Part shown: piece after piece, positions 37,653 to 46,829 of the stretch
Layout of the letters: each line of letters opens with the position of its first letter
Numbering within the stretch: the stretch's first letter is position 1
NCBI RefSeq assembly: GCF_003351785.1
Contig: NZ_CP031230.1
Span: 868,001-932,000, forward strand
Origin: Sporosarcina sp. PTS2304
GTDB lineage: Bacteria > Bacillota > Bacilli > Bacillales_A > Planococcaceae
Reading direction: 5' to 3'
Length of the DNA stretch: 64,000 nucleotides
Translations under genes and position numbers: made by a program
The notes under the pieces: generated by a model
The model's database searches: none
Seen by the model: only the letters and a program-made list of their open reading frames with translations
What the model was told of the DNA's origin: nothing

Positions 37653-39284
37653 ATGGAAGTGAACTGGCAAGAAGTAATTTTCCAATTTCTTGGGGGCTTA
37701 GGAATTTTCCTATTCGCAATTAAGTACATGGGGGATGGATTGCAGAAGGCGGCGGGGGACAGACTTCGTGCAATCTTGGATCGTTTTACTACCAATCCAT
37801 TCATGGGCGTTCTTGTCGGTATAATCGTAACGGTGTTAATTCAGTCCAGTTCGGGTACTACTGTTATTACAGTCGGTCTAGTAAGTGCTGGATTTATGAC
37901 GCTTCGCCAAGCAATTGGCGTCATTATGGGTGCGAACATCGGAACAACTGTAACGGCATTCATCATTGGTCTAGACGTTGGAGCTTATGCACTTCCTATT
38001 ATGGCGTTCGGTGCGTTTCTCATTTTCTTCATCCCGAAAGCTAAAGTGAAGAACTTAGGAGAAGTTGTCTTCGGTTTCGGTGGATTATTTTTAGGTTTAG
38101 AACTGATGAGTGACGGTATGAAACCATTACGTACATTAGAAGCGTTCTCGGATATTACACTTGCGATGAGTGAGCATTCGCTCTTAGGCGTTGTTGCTGG
38201 AACAATCTTCACATTAGTCGTACAAAGTTCAAGTGCGACTGTCGGAATTTTGCAAGGTCTTTATGCTGAAGACCTCGTAACGATGAAAGCAGCGTTGCCG
38301 ATTCTTTTCGGTGACAATATCGGGACGACGATCACTGCGGTTTTAGCTGCAATTGGCGCTTCTGTTGCTGCTAGACGTGCTGCTGCAACACATGTATTGT
38401 TCAATGTTGTTGGTACGGTAGTCTTTATGTTGTTGTTGATTCCGTTCACCGCATACGTAGAATGGATATCAGGTGTCTTGAACTTGGAAAGTAAAATGCA
38501 GATTGCGTTCGCACACGGGTCGTTTAACATTGCGAATACCATTCTTCAATTCCCGTTTATCGGTGCATGGGCATACTTTGTCACGAAGATGATTCCGGGG
38601 GAAGATGTCACGATCGAATACAAGCCGAAACACCTCGACCCGCGTTTTATCGCACAATCACCAGCTGTTGCGATTGGTCAGGCGAAAGAAGAAATTATTC
38701 GTATGGGTGATTTTAGTGTGCAAGGTCTACACGAATCCTTTGAATATTTGAAAACGGGTCAGAAGAAACACGCAGAGACGGCCTATCAAATAGAGGATGC
38801 CATTAATAACTTGGATCGAAAGATTACGGATTACTTAGTGGAAGTATCTTCAGTTACCGTATCGCCAGCAGAATCTGCACGACATGTCATGTTAATGGAT
38901 AGCGTTCGCGATATTGAGCGAATCGGAGATCACTTCGAAAATATAATTGAATTAATTGATTTACGTGAAACGAATAAATTGAAGTTAACAGATGATGCAA
39001 TGGATGATTTAACTGAAATGTTCACGTTAACTATTGAAACAGTTGAAAAAGCTATTGAGTCATTGGATAAAAATGATACGAGTCTTGCGCGCACGGTTTC
39101 TGAGAAAGAAGATTTGATTGATAACATGGAGCGTCGTTTCCGTAAAAATCATATTCTACGTCTAAATGAAGGAAATTGTAGTGCACAAGCAGGAATGGTG
39201 TTCGTTGATATCGTTTCAAACTTGGAGCGAATCGGTGACCACGCAGTAAATATTGCAGAAGCGATTTTAGGAAAGCATATTTGA
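37653..39284 (+). CDS. Na/Pi cotransporter family protein (YqeW/YjbB type)
   Basis: A 543-residue protein. Two NptA/PNaS-type repeats occupy the N-terminal half, with about eight helices and QSSSGTTVITVG and QSSSATVGILQG, the paired QSSS motifs of sodium-phosphate transporters. The C-terminal half (about 340-540) has two PhoU-like helical domains (DSVRDIERIGDHFENI and DIVSNLERIGDHAVNIAEA). It probably moves phosphate across the membrane. The ATG at 37653 follows GGAGGT; a GTG at 37596 is also in frame. In B. subtilis yqeW is placed elsewhere. Confidence 0.88.
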   Translation: MEVNWQEVIFQFLGGLGIFLFAIKYMGDGLQKAAGDRLRAILDRFTTNPFMGVLVGIIVTVLIQSSSGTTVITVGLVSAGFMTLRQAIGVIMGANIGTTVTAFIIGLDVGAYALPIMAFGAFLIFFIPKAKVKNLGEVVFGFGGLFLGLELMSDGMKPLRTLEAFSDITLAMSEHSLLGVVAGTIFTLVVQSSSATVGILQGLYAEDLVTMKAALPILFGDNIGTTITAVLAAIGASVAARRAAATHVLFNVVGTVVFMLLLIPFTAYVEWISGVLNLESKMQIAFAHGSFNIANTILQFPFIGAWAYFVTKMIPGEDVTIEYKPKHLDPRFIAQSPAVAIGQAKEEIIRMGDFSVQGLHESFEYLKTGQKKHAETAYQIEDAINNLDRKITDYLVEVSSVTVSPAESARHVMLMDSVRDIERIGDHFENIIELIDLRETNKLKLTDDAMDDLTEMFTLTIETVEKAIESLDKNDTSLARTVSEKEDLIDNMERRFRKNHILRLNEGNCSAQAGMVFVDIVSNLERIGDHAVNIAEAILGKHI

Positions 39285-39303
39285 TAACGGAGGAGTGAGC
39301 GGA

Positions 39304-39786
39304 ATGTTGTGGATCGGATGGATAGTAGCCATTGTCATGTTTGTGATTGCGTTCGCCGGATTGATCTACCCAATCATTCCTTCTGTCATCTTTATACTAG
39401 CCGGTTTCTTGCTATACGGAGCAATCGTCTCTTTTGAAGAGCTGACTTGGTTATTTTGGATCATTGAATGTCTGTTTGTCGTGTTGCTGTTTGGTGCGGA
39501 TACAATAGCGAATTTAGTCGGCGTAAAAAAGTTCGGTGGTAGTAAGGCAGGGATGTGGGGAAGTACGATCGGTTTATTAATTGGACCATTTGTCATTCCG
39601 GTAGCCGGTATTTTAATCGGTCCATTTCTTGGAGCCATTATTGCGGAATTAATCGTCACACGTTCAGGCATAACACAAGTAGTCAAAACAGGTATCGGAT
39701 CAGTTGTTGGTTTCGTAACATCGGTCGCAGTAAAAGGGCTGTTAATGGTTGTCATGATCATCATCTTTTTACTTTTTCTTCGATAA
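39304..39786 (+). CDS. DUF456-family membrane protein (YqgC-like)
   Basis: A 160-residue protein made of four to five hydrophobic segments with Gly-rich turns (GSTIGLLIGPFVIPVAGILIGPFLGAIIAE), the hallmark of DUF456. Function is unknown. GGAGGA lies upstream of the ATG at 39304. It precedes sodA as in B. subtilis. Confidence 0.83.
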   Translation: MLWIGWIVAIVMFVIAFAGLIYPIIPSVIFILAGFLLYGAIVSFEELTWLFWIIECLFVVLLFGADTIANLVGVKKFGGSKAGMWGSTIGLLIGPFVIPVAGILIGPFLGAIIAELIVTRSGITQVVKTGIGSVVGFVTSVAVKGLLMVVMIIIFLLFLR

Positions 39787-39873
39787 AAGTCCCTTTTAAT
39801 TGAATGATTCTTCATATTTTGATAATGTGAAGGAGTAGGGCAAAACAGAGATAAATTAGAGGAGGAATGGAAA

Positions 39874-40482
39874 ATGGCTTATGAATTACCAGAACTACCA
39901 TACGCTTATGACGCGTTGGAGCCACACATCGACAAAGAAACGATGAACATCCATCACACGAAACACCACAACACGTACATTACAAACGTGAACAACGCAC
40001 TTGAAGGTCATGATGAACTTCTTAACATGCCAGTTGACGAGCTAATCGCAAACTTGGACAAAGTTCCAGAGGACAAGCGCGGAGCTGTTCGTAATAACGG
40101 TGGTGGACACTCAAACCACTCATTATTCTGGACAATCCTTTCACCAAACGGTGGCGGCAAACCAACTGGAGAAGTTGCAGAAGCAATCGACAAAAAATTC
40201 GGTAGCTTTGACGCGTTCAAAGAAGAATTTGCTAAAGCAGCAACTACACGCTTTGGTTCAGGTTGGGCTTGGCTATCAGTAAACAACGGAGAAGTTGAAG
40301 TAACATCAACTCCTAACCAAGACTCTCCATTCATGGATGGCAACACACCATTGCTTGGGCTTGACGTTTGGGAGCACGCATACTACTTAAACTACCAAAA
40401 CCGTCGTCCGGACTACATTTCAGCATTCTGGAACGTAGTAAACTGGGACGAAGTTGAAAAACGCTACCAAGCAGCTAAATAA
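39874..40482 (+). CDS. sodA: Manganese superoxide dismutase
   Basis: A 202-residue Mn/Fe-type superoxide dismutase. The metal ligands are His near 27 (MNIHHTKHH), His in [11 protein letters not shown], and the Asp/His of [18 protein letters not shown]. GGGHSNHxLFW and the Gly-Gln neighbourhood fit Mn preference. It removes superoxide in the cytosol. GAGGAATGG precedes the ATG. A strong terminator follows. Confidence 0.96.
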   Translation: MAYELPELPYAYDALEPHIDKETMNIHHTKHHNTYITNVNNALEGHDELLNMPVDELIANLDKVPEDKRGAVRNNGGGHSNHSLFWTILSPNGGGKPTGEVAEAIDKKFGSFDAFKEEFAKAATTRFGSGWAWLSVNNGEVEVTSTPNQDSPFMDGNTPLLGLDVWEHAYYLNYQNRRPDYISAFWNVVNWDEVEKRYQAAK

Positions 40483-40492
40483 TTGAAACCTG

Positions 40493-40530
40493 ACACACAT
40501 CTAGTTCGTCTAGATGTGTGTTTCTCTTTG
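40493..40530 (+). terminator. sodA terminator
   Basis: ACACACATCTAG and CTAGATGTGTGT pair perfectly around TTCGT, followed by a T-rich tract. Confidence 0.88.
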
Positions 40531-40583
40531 TTTTCATGTTATAATTTAGCATACATAACCAATTCACAGAAAGGAGATTCCTG

Positions 40584-42746
40584 TTGAAGAAAAACCAGAA
40601 AAAGACGGATCAGTCAAAAGCGACTCAACGTCAACACATTCCATTTCGAATGAATTTTCTCTTCGTGGCGATATTCGCCCTTTTTTCTTTGCTAATATTT
40701 CGTTTAGGGTATTTGCAAATTGTAAAAGGCGACGATTATACAAGTGCGCTAGAACGGACAGAAGAAATCGCGGTAAACACTAGTACACCAAGAGGAAGAA
40801 TTTTCGACCGCAATGGGCAAGTACTCATAGACAATGAAGCGAAAAATGCCATTACATATACTAAAACGTCTTCTACGACTTCAGCAGAAATGTTGAAGCT
40901 TGCCAGAAAAATATCGAAATGGATGGCGGCCGATACGAAACGAGTGACAATAGGTGATAAGCGAGATTTTTGGATCTTATTGAACCCTGAAGAAGCCGCA
41001 AAAAAGGTTCCAAAAGAAGAACAGATCAGCTTGAGTGAAGATGACAAACTATCGAAAAAAGATGTCCAAAGACAAATCAATCAGTTAACGCGTGATCGAA
41101 TTACTGACGAAGAACTCTCTTCGTTAACGTCTGAGGATATAAAAGTGCTCGCCATTTACCGTGAAATGATGGCGGGATATGCCTATTCACCGCAAATCAT
41201 CAAAAGTGATGGTGTGACAGATAGAGAATTTGCGATTATTTCTGAACGACTGGATGAATTGCCCGGCTTTAATACGACTACTGATTGGGAACGTGTCAAA
41301 AAGTCGGATAGCGCCATATTAGGGTCTACTACGAGTCCGGTAGAAGGAATTCCGCGTTCTCATGTAAACTATTTTCTGGCACGTGATTATTCCAGAAATG
41401 ACCGTGTCGGCAGAAGTTATTTGGAATCCTATTATGAAGATTTATTAAAAGGTCAAAAAACGATCGTCAAAAACATTAAAGATCGAACAGGCAAAGTAAT
41501 AGAAACGAAAACGGTGAAAGAAGGAGTGCCGGGGAAAGATCTCGTCTTAACGACAGATTCTGACCTGCAGCATGCACTGGAAGATGTCGTATCGAATAAA
41601 TTATTACGACTAAAACAAACACCGAATACTAGTGCGTTAGAGTCAGCATTCTTAGTCATGCTAGACCCAAATAATGGCGAGATCCTTTCGTTAGTCGGTA
41701 AGAAAGTTGTGAAAGATGAATCGACAGGAAAATGGGCGATTCAAGATTATACATTCGGTACATTTACTTCAGCCTATGAAGTAGGTTCCACGGTCAAGCT
41801 TGCAACAATGCTGACAGGATATCATGAAGGAGCTGCACGGATCGGCGAAGTGAAAATTGACCAACCGATCAATGTCGGTGGTAGATATAAGCGTTCTCTA
41901 TTTAACCCTAATGGTCGCGTAGCGCTGAATGACATTTCGGCAATTGGACGATCATCAAACGTCTATATGTTCCGTATCGCAATGGGGCTAGGTAATGCTG
42001 TTTATCGTCCAGGACAAGGGCTGCCAATTGATAAAAAGGCGTTCGATACATTCCGGGAGAACTTTGCTTCCTTTGGATTAGGGGTGAAAACGGGAATTGA
42101 TCTGCCGGGTGAATATACCGGAGTGACCGGGACGGAAACGATCCCTGGGAAGCTCCTTGACTTTTCGATCGGCCAGTTCGATACGTACACACCATTGCAA
42201 ATGGCTCAATATGTAGCGACGATTGCATCAGATGGCAAACGAATTGCCCCGAGAATCCTTAAGGAAATTCGAGAACCGTCACCAGATGGCGATGTGCTCG
42301 GCCCTTTAGTTGAAGAGCGACCTGTCCAACTATTAAACTACATTAAAAACTCGCAACCAGAAATTGACCAAGTAAAAAAAGGTATGCATTATGTTTACTA
42401 TGGAAATAACGGAACGGCGTCGGGTTTACTGGCCGGTGCCTCTTATGACGGAGCGGGTAAGACGGGAACGGCGGAGTCTTTCTATTATACTGGCAACAAA
42501 TCAAATCCCGTCATTCCGACAATCAACCTTTCACATGTCGGCTATGCACCTTCTAAAAATCCAGAAGTGGCCTATTCGGTAATCGTGCCGTATATTTCAA
42601 CAAATACGAAACGTTATCCTTCCGCAACTGCAAGTGAAATTGCGAGAGAAGCGCTAGATGTATTCTTCGACTTGAAGAGACAGCGTAATGCGGAATCTAT
42701 CAAGACATCTTCACCAGAGATCAAAATTAAAAAAGTGGATGAATAA
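40584..42746 (+). CDS. pbpA: Penicillin-binding protein 2 (class B transpeptidase, PbpA type)
   Basis: A 720-residue class B PBP. One transmembrane anchor (about 20-45) is followed by a dimerisation domain with RGRIFDRNGQ, an inserted helical region and the transpeptidase domain. The active-site motifs are all present: STVK (in YEVGSTVKLA), SSN (GRSSNVYMF) and KTGTAES. It crosslinks peptidoglycan during elongation. Start TTG at 40584 with AAAGGAGATT. Position after sodA matches B. subtilis pbpA. Confidence 0.93.
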   Translation: MKKNQKKTDQSKATQRQHIPFRMNFLFVAIFALFSLLIFRLGYLQIVKGDDYTSALERTEEIAVNTSTPRGRIFDRNGQVLIDNEAKNAITYTKTSSTTSAEMLKLARKISKWMAADTKRVTIGDKRDFWILLNPEEAAKKVPKEEQISLSEDDKLSKKDVQRQINQLTRDRITDEELSSLTSEDIKVLAIYREMMAGYAYSPQIIKSDGVTDREFAIISERLDELPGFNTTTDWERVKKSDSAILGSTTSPVEGIPRSHVNYFLARDYSRNDRVGRSYLESYYEDLLKGQKTIVKNIKDRTGKVIETKTVKEGVPGKDLVLTTDSDLQHALEDVVSNKLLRLKQTPNTSALESAFLVMLDPNNGEILSLVGKKVVKDESTGKWAIQDYTFGTFTSAYEVGSTVKLATMLTGYHEGAARIGEVKIDQPINVGGRYKRSLFNPNGRVALNDISAIGRSSNVYMFRIAMGLGNAVYRPGQGLPIDKKAFDTFRENFASFGLGVKTGIDLPGEYTGVTGTETIPGKLLDFSIGQFDTYTPLQMAQYVATIASDGKRIAPRILKEIREPSPDGDVLGPLVEERPVQLLNYIKNSQPEIDQVKKGMHYVYYGNNGTASGLLAGASYDGAGKTGTAESFYYTGNKSNPVIPTINLSHVGYAPSKNPEVAYSVIVPYISTNTKRYPSATASEIAREALDVFFDLKRQRNAESIKTSSPEIKIKKVDE

Positions 42747-42784
42747 AAACAACCTCCTGGGCATACGCGGGAGGTTGTTTTTAC
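42746..42784. terminator. pbpA terminator (bidirectional)
   Basis: AAAAACAACCTCC and GGAGGTTGTTTTTA form a strong stem between convergent genes, usable by both. Confidence 0.85.
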
Positions 42785-42842
42785 GTGTATATAGTATAGA
42801 AGATCCATGTACTCTACTTATCAAATTACTATTAAGCGTGAA

Positions 42843-43253
42843 TTATAGTCCTAATAATACACGTGCAATGTCCGGAAACCTCATACCATCATATAACATG
42901 AATGTTCCAGATTCCATTTTATCTGTATAATCATTTTCTTCCATATATGCATCAAACTTTTCTGCATCATCAATGAATTGTTCTTCTTCTAGTTGTTTGG
43001 ATAAATCGGTGGATGCTGTTCCCGGTGCTACAATAAATTCACGTCCATTCGTGAATTTTTTTGAATTAGGATTTTTGGATGAAATGGTTTGGGAAATAGC
43101 TAATTCTTTTTTTACTGCTGCTAATTCTTGTTGAATTGCAGTCAATTCTTTTTCTAATGAAGTATTGGATGCTTGCGGAGTATTGACGATGTACAAAATA
43201 CCGCCCGCCAGTAAACACCCAATGCCTACAGTGCGTAATACTTGCCTGATCAT
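42843..43253 (-). CDS. Membrane-anchored protein with an isolated MltG-type LysM-like domain
   Basis: A 136-residue protein: hydrophobic anchor at about 4-24 (VLRTVGIGCLLAGGILYIV), coiled coil at about 32-58 (LEKELTAIQQELAAVKKEL), then about 70-136 resembling the N-terminal LysM-like domain of the lytic transglycosylase MltG: FIVAPGTASTDLSKQLEEEQFIDDAEKF, SGTFMLYDGMRFPDIARVLL. The MltG catalytic domain is absent. It starts 4 bp inside the end of the upstream gene, so the two are coupled. Automated pipelines may call it MltG wrongly. Confidence 0.7.
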   Translation of the reverse strand: MIRQVLRTVGIGCLLAGGILYIVNTPQASNTSLEKELTAIQQELAAVKKELAISQTISSKNPNSKKFTNGREFIVAPGTASTDLSKQLEEEQFIDDAEKFDAYMEENDYTDKMESGTFMLYDGMRFPDIARVLLGL

Positions 43254-43603
43254 AAACGTACTCCTTTAGAGCGCAGAACTGCAATGACTTCTTCTTCTGC
43301 AAGTGATGATCTCTGCGAAATTTCGAGGACGGTGTATCCTTGCTTATGCAAAGAAGTAATTTGATTCACAATAATGGCATGAACGGGTTTTTTTGGCGCT
43401 TCGAAGCTTTCTTGGGCAGGTGCTGCAATCATTAATTCTTCTTCCAGCACTCGCACGCGTTTTTTTAAATTACTCGTCTCTTGATGGAGACTTATAGAAA
43501 CCTTCTCCAATTCATCTTCCAATACCCGGGTATTGCTGCCTACAAAAAAAGAGGCAACGACAGCCACTACACCAATGATGAGTAATAATAAAGAGATATC
43601 CAT
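43250..43603 (-). CDS. Hypothetical anchored coiled-coil protein with HTH-like C-terminus
   Basis: A 117-residue protein. Residues 1-22 are hydrophobic (MDISLLLLIIGVVAVVASFFVG). A coiled coil spans about 27-58 (LEDELEKVSISLHQETSNLKKRVRVLEEEL). The end (about 80-117) reads IVNQITSLHKQGYTVLEISQRSSLAEEEVIAVLRSKG, which looks like a helix-turn-helix. ATG 43603 follows GGAGGTAC. Similar proteins in Bacillus carry DUF6115-type names. Function is unknown. Confidence 0.75.
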   Translation of the reverse strand: MDISLLLLIIGVVAVVASFFVGSNTRVLEDELEKVSISLHQETSNLKKRVRVLEEELMIAAPAQESFEAPKKPVHAIIVNQITSLHKQGYTVLEISQRSSLAEEEVIAVLRSKGVRL

Positions 43604-43681
43604 TGTATGTACCTCCAAAATAACTAGAGTTTTCTACATAATACCATAAGGGTCAGATGAATGATATTTCAATGTTTCTGC

Positions 43682-43709
43682 TGTACAATAAAAAAATATA
43701 TGGTATAAT
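43682..43709 (+). promoter_or_regulatory. Probable SigA promoter of rpmG
   Basis: TGTACA (43682-43687) and TATAAT (43704-43709) are 16 bp apart, about 65 bp before the rpmG start. Confidence 0.65.
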
Positions 43710-43779
43710 TTATTAGTCGTATAGATCATGCTCATATTTTAAATTTATATCTATCGCTATTGAGTGGGAGGGACAAATA

Positions 43780-43929
43780 ATGCGCGTAAATATTACACTC
43801 GCTTGCACGGAATGTGCAGAGCGCAATTATACTTCAAAGAAAAACAAGCGTAACAATCCAGAGCGTATCGAAATGAACAAATATTGCTCACGTGAAAAAA
43901 AGCACACGTTGCACCGTGAAACGAAATAA
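43780..43929 (+). CDS. rpmG: 50S ribosomal protein L33
   Basis: A 49-residue basic protein, [17 protein letters not shown] ... [30 protein letters not shown]. The first CxxC is present, but the second pair has only one Cys (CSREK), as in many Firmicute L33 copies that do not bind zinc fully. GGGAGGGAC precedes the ATG. A promoter and a terminator frame it, just before yqgN as in B. subtilis. Confidence 0.96.
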   Translation: MRVNITLACTECAERNYTSKKNKRNNPERIEMNKYCSREKKHTLHRETK

Positions 43930-43934
43930 TTAGT

Positions 43935-43967
43935 AAAACCAAAACCTGCTTCGGTTTTGGTTTTTTC
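43935..43967 (+). terminator. rpmG terminator
   Basis: AAAACCAAAACC and GGTTTTGGTTTT pair over TGCTTC, then a T-run. Confidence 0.88.
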
Positions 43968-43986
43968 TTACGGGAGGTAGCGCAAA

Positions 43987-44571
43987 ATGGAAAAGCAAAT
44001 TCTTCGCAACCAGATTTTGAAGCAACTACATCAATTAACTCCATCTGATCACGAACAAAAATCAGCTGAAATACGTGAGAAATTTCTTGCTTCGGATGAA
44101 TTTAAGAATGCACATACGATCGGAATCACGCTTTCAAGGTTTCCGGAAGTCGCAACGCATCACTTGATCGAAAGCGCTTGGCAAGCTGGAAAAAGAATTG
44201 CGATTCCTAAATGTATCGCTGCCGCTAGAGAAATGGATTTTCGCCTCATTACATCATTTGATCAGACGGAAACTGTCTATATGGATTTACTCGAGCCGCG
44301 CGTAGAATCTACTGTATCTGTAGCGCCTGAAGAAATTGATCTTCAAATTGTGCCAGGTGTCGTCTATACAGCAGAAGGGTATCGCATTGGATTTGGCGGA
44401 GGATACTATGATCGCTACTTAGTAGATTATCCTTTTGAAACAGTATCACTGGCATTTGAACGACAAATGACCGATACTATAGAGAGGGAATCTCATGATA
44501 TTCCTGTTTCATATATTTTTACTGAACAACGTAGAATAGACTGTCAGAAAGCACGTGAAACAAATGAATGA
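43987..44571 (+). CDS. 5-formyltetrahydrofolate cyclo-ligase (YqgN)
   Basis: A 194-residue enzyme that converts 5-formyl-THF to 5,10-methenyl-THF with ATP. The Gly-rich signature RIGFGGGYYDRYL (about 137-149) and IVPGVVYTAEGYRIG are typical. It returns the stored folate to one-carbon metabolism, relevant to the glycine cleavage system at 54-58 kb. Its stop overlaps the next gene's start by 8 bp. Confidence 0.94.
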   Translation: MEKQILRNQILKQLHQLTPSDHEQKSAEIREKFLASDEFKNAHTIGITLSRFPEVATHHLIESAWQAGKRIAIPKCIAAAREMDFRLITSFDQTETVYMDLLEPRVESTVSVAPEEIDLQIVPGVVYTAEGYRIGFGGGYYDRYLVDYPFETVSLAFERQMTDTIERESHDIPVSYIFTEQRRIDCQKARETNE

Positions 44572-44752
44572 ATTTTATGATGTACTTCAATTACTGAAGA
44601 AGTTTGGCGTTATTATATATACAGGAAATAAAAGACAAGACAGTATAGTAATGGAGTCGGAAATAAAAGAGCTGTTCGATCATCAATTTATCGATAAGCA
44701 AACGTATTTACAAGCATTGTTAGTATTACGAAGAGAAATTAACAAGTTATAG
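44564..44752 (+). CDS. YqgQ-family small protein (DUF910)
   Basis: A 62-residue protein beginning MNEFYDVLQLLKKFGVIIYTGNKRQDSIVMESEI, which matches the YqgQ pattern FYDVxQLLKxxGxxIYTG. It is all-helical and small, with no known activity; the family may bind nucleic acid. The ATG at 44564 lies inside the end of yqgN. In B. subtilis yqgQ is followed by glucokinase; here it is followed by the LTA synthase. Confidence 0.87.
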   Translation: MNEFYDVLQLLKKFGVIIYTGNKRQDSIVMESEIKELFDHQFIDKQTYLQALLVLRREINKL

Positions 44753-44872
44753 GACAATCTATTTATTTATCTCCTATTGTGAAACTTTTCACTCAGTCAA
44801 ACGTCTATAGTACAGTGAGCAAAAATTAATCATACACTATTTTTAGAAACAGAAATGAAAGGAAGAGATGGA

Positions 44873-46765
44873 ATGAGTAAGATTTCATGGCCTAAGCATT
44901 CCGTACTCATTATCGCCGTAATCGCTACTTGGTTGACTACCTACATCGGGTATATTACAAGTTTCAATATGAAAATCGATAATGCGATGCAACAGTTTAT
45001 TTTATTTATTAACCCATTAGCATTTTTGCTGTTTATTTATGGGATTGCATTATTCATCAAAAAAACGAAAACACGTAATCGCTATATTTTAACAGTGAGC
45101 ATTTTAACTTCAGTTGTCATGTTTAGTAACGCGGTATTTTATCGTTTTTTCACAGACTTTATTACACTGCCATTATTATTCCAAACGAGTAACTTTGCAG
45201 ATTTAAGTTCTTCTATTACGGAAAATATGCGTTTTCTAGATGTTTTCTTCTTTACGGATGTTTTGCTTGTTTTAGTAGCGATTAAATTCATTCCTCAAGC
45301 TACTGTTCAAGTGACTGAAAGAAAAGTAGGACGCAAAGTGTATTTCGCTGCGACTGCTACGTTGCTAATGTTCAACTTGGCGATGGCTGAAGCGCAACGT
45401 CCACAATTACTGACACGAAGCTTTGACCGTGAATTGCTAGTCAAAAATATCGGAACGTATAACTATCACTTATATGATTTATTCGTTCAATCAAAATCAC
45501 ATGCACAGCGGACGTTCGCTGATGGTACAGAGCTAACAGAAATTGAAAACTACGTGAAAGCCAATCACGCACAGCCAGACCCGGATATGTTCGGCGTAGC
45601 GAAAGGCCGTAACGTCATTATTGTTTCACTGGAATCTCTGCAAAATTTCGTGATTAACAATGATATGGATGGACATGAGGTTACGCCATTCTTAAACGAA
45701 TTGACAAATGACAAAGACACATTTTATTTCGATAACTTCTATCATCAAACAGGCTTAGGGAAAACATCAGATTCAGAGTTTATCGTAGAAAATTCATTGT
45801 ATGGTCGTAATGGCAGTGCCGTATTCTTCACGAATAGCGGAAATACTTACGATTCATTGTCTGAACGTATGGGCGAGAATGGATATTTTACAAGCGTTAT
45901 GCACCCGAACAGTAAGAGTTTCTGGAACCGTGACATTATGTATAAAGCATTGGATGTTCAAAAGTTCTATGATGTAGATAGTTATACGATCGGTGAAGGG
46001 GAAGCGGTCAACTGGGGCATGAAAGACATTCCGTTCTTCCATCAATCAGTAGAAATGATGAAAGAAATGCCACAGCCGTTTGAAACACGTATGATTACGT
46101 TAACGAACCATCACCCGTTCGATTTGGATGAAGAAGACAAGCTTATTCCTGAATATACGTCTAACTCCAACACATTAAATAAGTATTTCCAAACAGTTCG
46201 TTATATGGACGAGGCTGTAAAAGAATTCTTCACTGATTTAAAAGAAAGTGGACTATATGACAATTCAATTATTGTCATGTACGGAGATCACTATGGAATT
46301 TCTGAAAACCATAACAAAGCAATGGGCATGTACATGGATAAAGAAATTACCCCGCTAGATAATGCGGAGCTTCAAAAGGTGCCTATGTTTATTCATATTC
46401 CTGGGTACGGTGAAGGAAAGAAAATGGATGAGCTTGCTGGACAGTTAGATGTTCGTCCGACAATTCTCCACTTGCTCGGAATTGATACGAAATCAGATAT
46501 GCAATTTGGCTCCGATGTATTCTCACCCGATCATGAGCCGTTTGTCATTTTCCGTGACGGTCGTCTCATAACAGAGAATTATATTTATGCACAAGAAGTT
46601 TGTTATGATGTGGAAACGCGGGAACCAACAGATCAGGCTGCGTGTGATCCGTATGTAGAGCGCGCCACAACAGAATTGAATTATTCGGATGCATTGATCA
46701 ACGGAGACTTACTTCGCTTCAAAGAGCATCCAGAAGGCAGTCCAGAGTTAAAAGAAAGAAAATAA
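44873..46765 (+). CDS. ltaS: Lipoteichoic acid synthase family protein (YqgS/LtaS)
   Basis: A 630-residue protein with five N-terminal helices (within about 1-180) and an extracellular sulfatase-like domain (about 245-590). The catalytic Thr lies in GKTSDSEF (Thr about 298). Metal-ligand and substrate motifs SLESLQNF, MHPNSKSFWNRD and YGDHYGISENHN are intact. It polymerises glycerol phosphate from phosphatidylglycerol onto the LTA anchor. B. subtilis has four such paralogues; position matches yqgS, so the symbol is by family. ATG 44873 follows AAAGGAAGAG. Confidence 0.92.
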   Translation: MSKISWPKHSVLIIAVIATWLTTYIGYITSFNMKIDNAMQQFILFINPLAFLLFIYGIALFIKKTKTRNRYILTVSILTSVVMFSNAVFYRFFTDFITLPLLFQTSNFADLSSSITENMRFLDVFFFTDVLLVLVAIKFIPQATVQVTERKVGRKVYFAATATLLMFNLAMAEAQRPQLLTRSFDRELLVKNIGTYNYHLYDLFVQSKSHAQRTFADGTELTEIENYVKANHAQPDPDMFGVAKGRNVIIVSLESLQNFVINNDMDGHEVTPFLNELTNDKDTFYFDNFYHQTGLGKTSDSEFIVENSLYGRNGSAVFFTNSGNTYDSLSERMGENGYFTSVMHPNSKSFWNRDIMYKALDVQKFYDVDSYTIGEGEAVNWGMKDIPFFHQSVEMMKEMPQPFETRMITLTNHHPFDLDEEDKLIPEYTSNSNTLNKYFQTVRYMDEAVKEFFTDLKESGLYDNSIIVMYGDHYGISENHNKAMGMYMDKEITPLDNAELQKVPMFIHIPGYGEGKKMDELAGQLDVRPTILHLLGIDTKSDMQFGSDVFSPDHEPFVIFRDGRLITENYIYAQEVCYDVETREPTDQAACDPYVERATTELNYSDALINGDLLRFKEHPEGSPELKERK

Positions 46766-46771
46766 TGTAAT

Positions 46772-46807
46772 GGGCTGCGCGGCTTTTGAAGCTGCGTAGC
46801 CTTTTTT
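46772..46807 (+). terminator. ltaS terminator
   Basis: GGCTGCGCGGC pairs with GCTGCGTAGCC (two G-U pairs), followed by TTTTTT. Confidence 0.75.
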
Positions 46808-46829
46808 ATACATAGAAAGAGGGGATGTT

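Noticed and set aside
42688-42930. Plus-strand frame overlapping the end of pbpA
   Set aside because: It reads through the bidirectional terminator and out of frame with pbpA.
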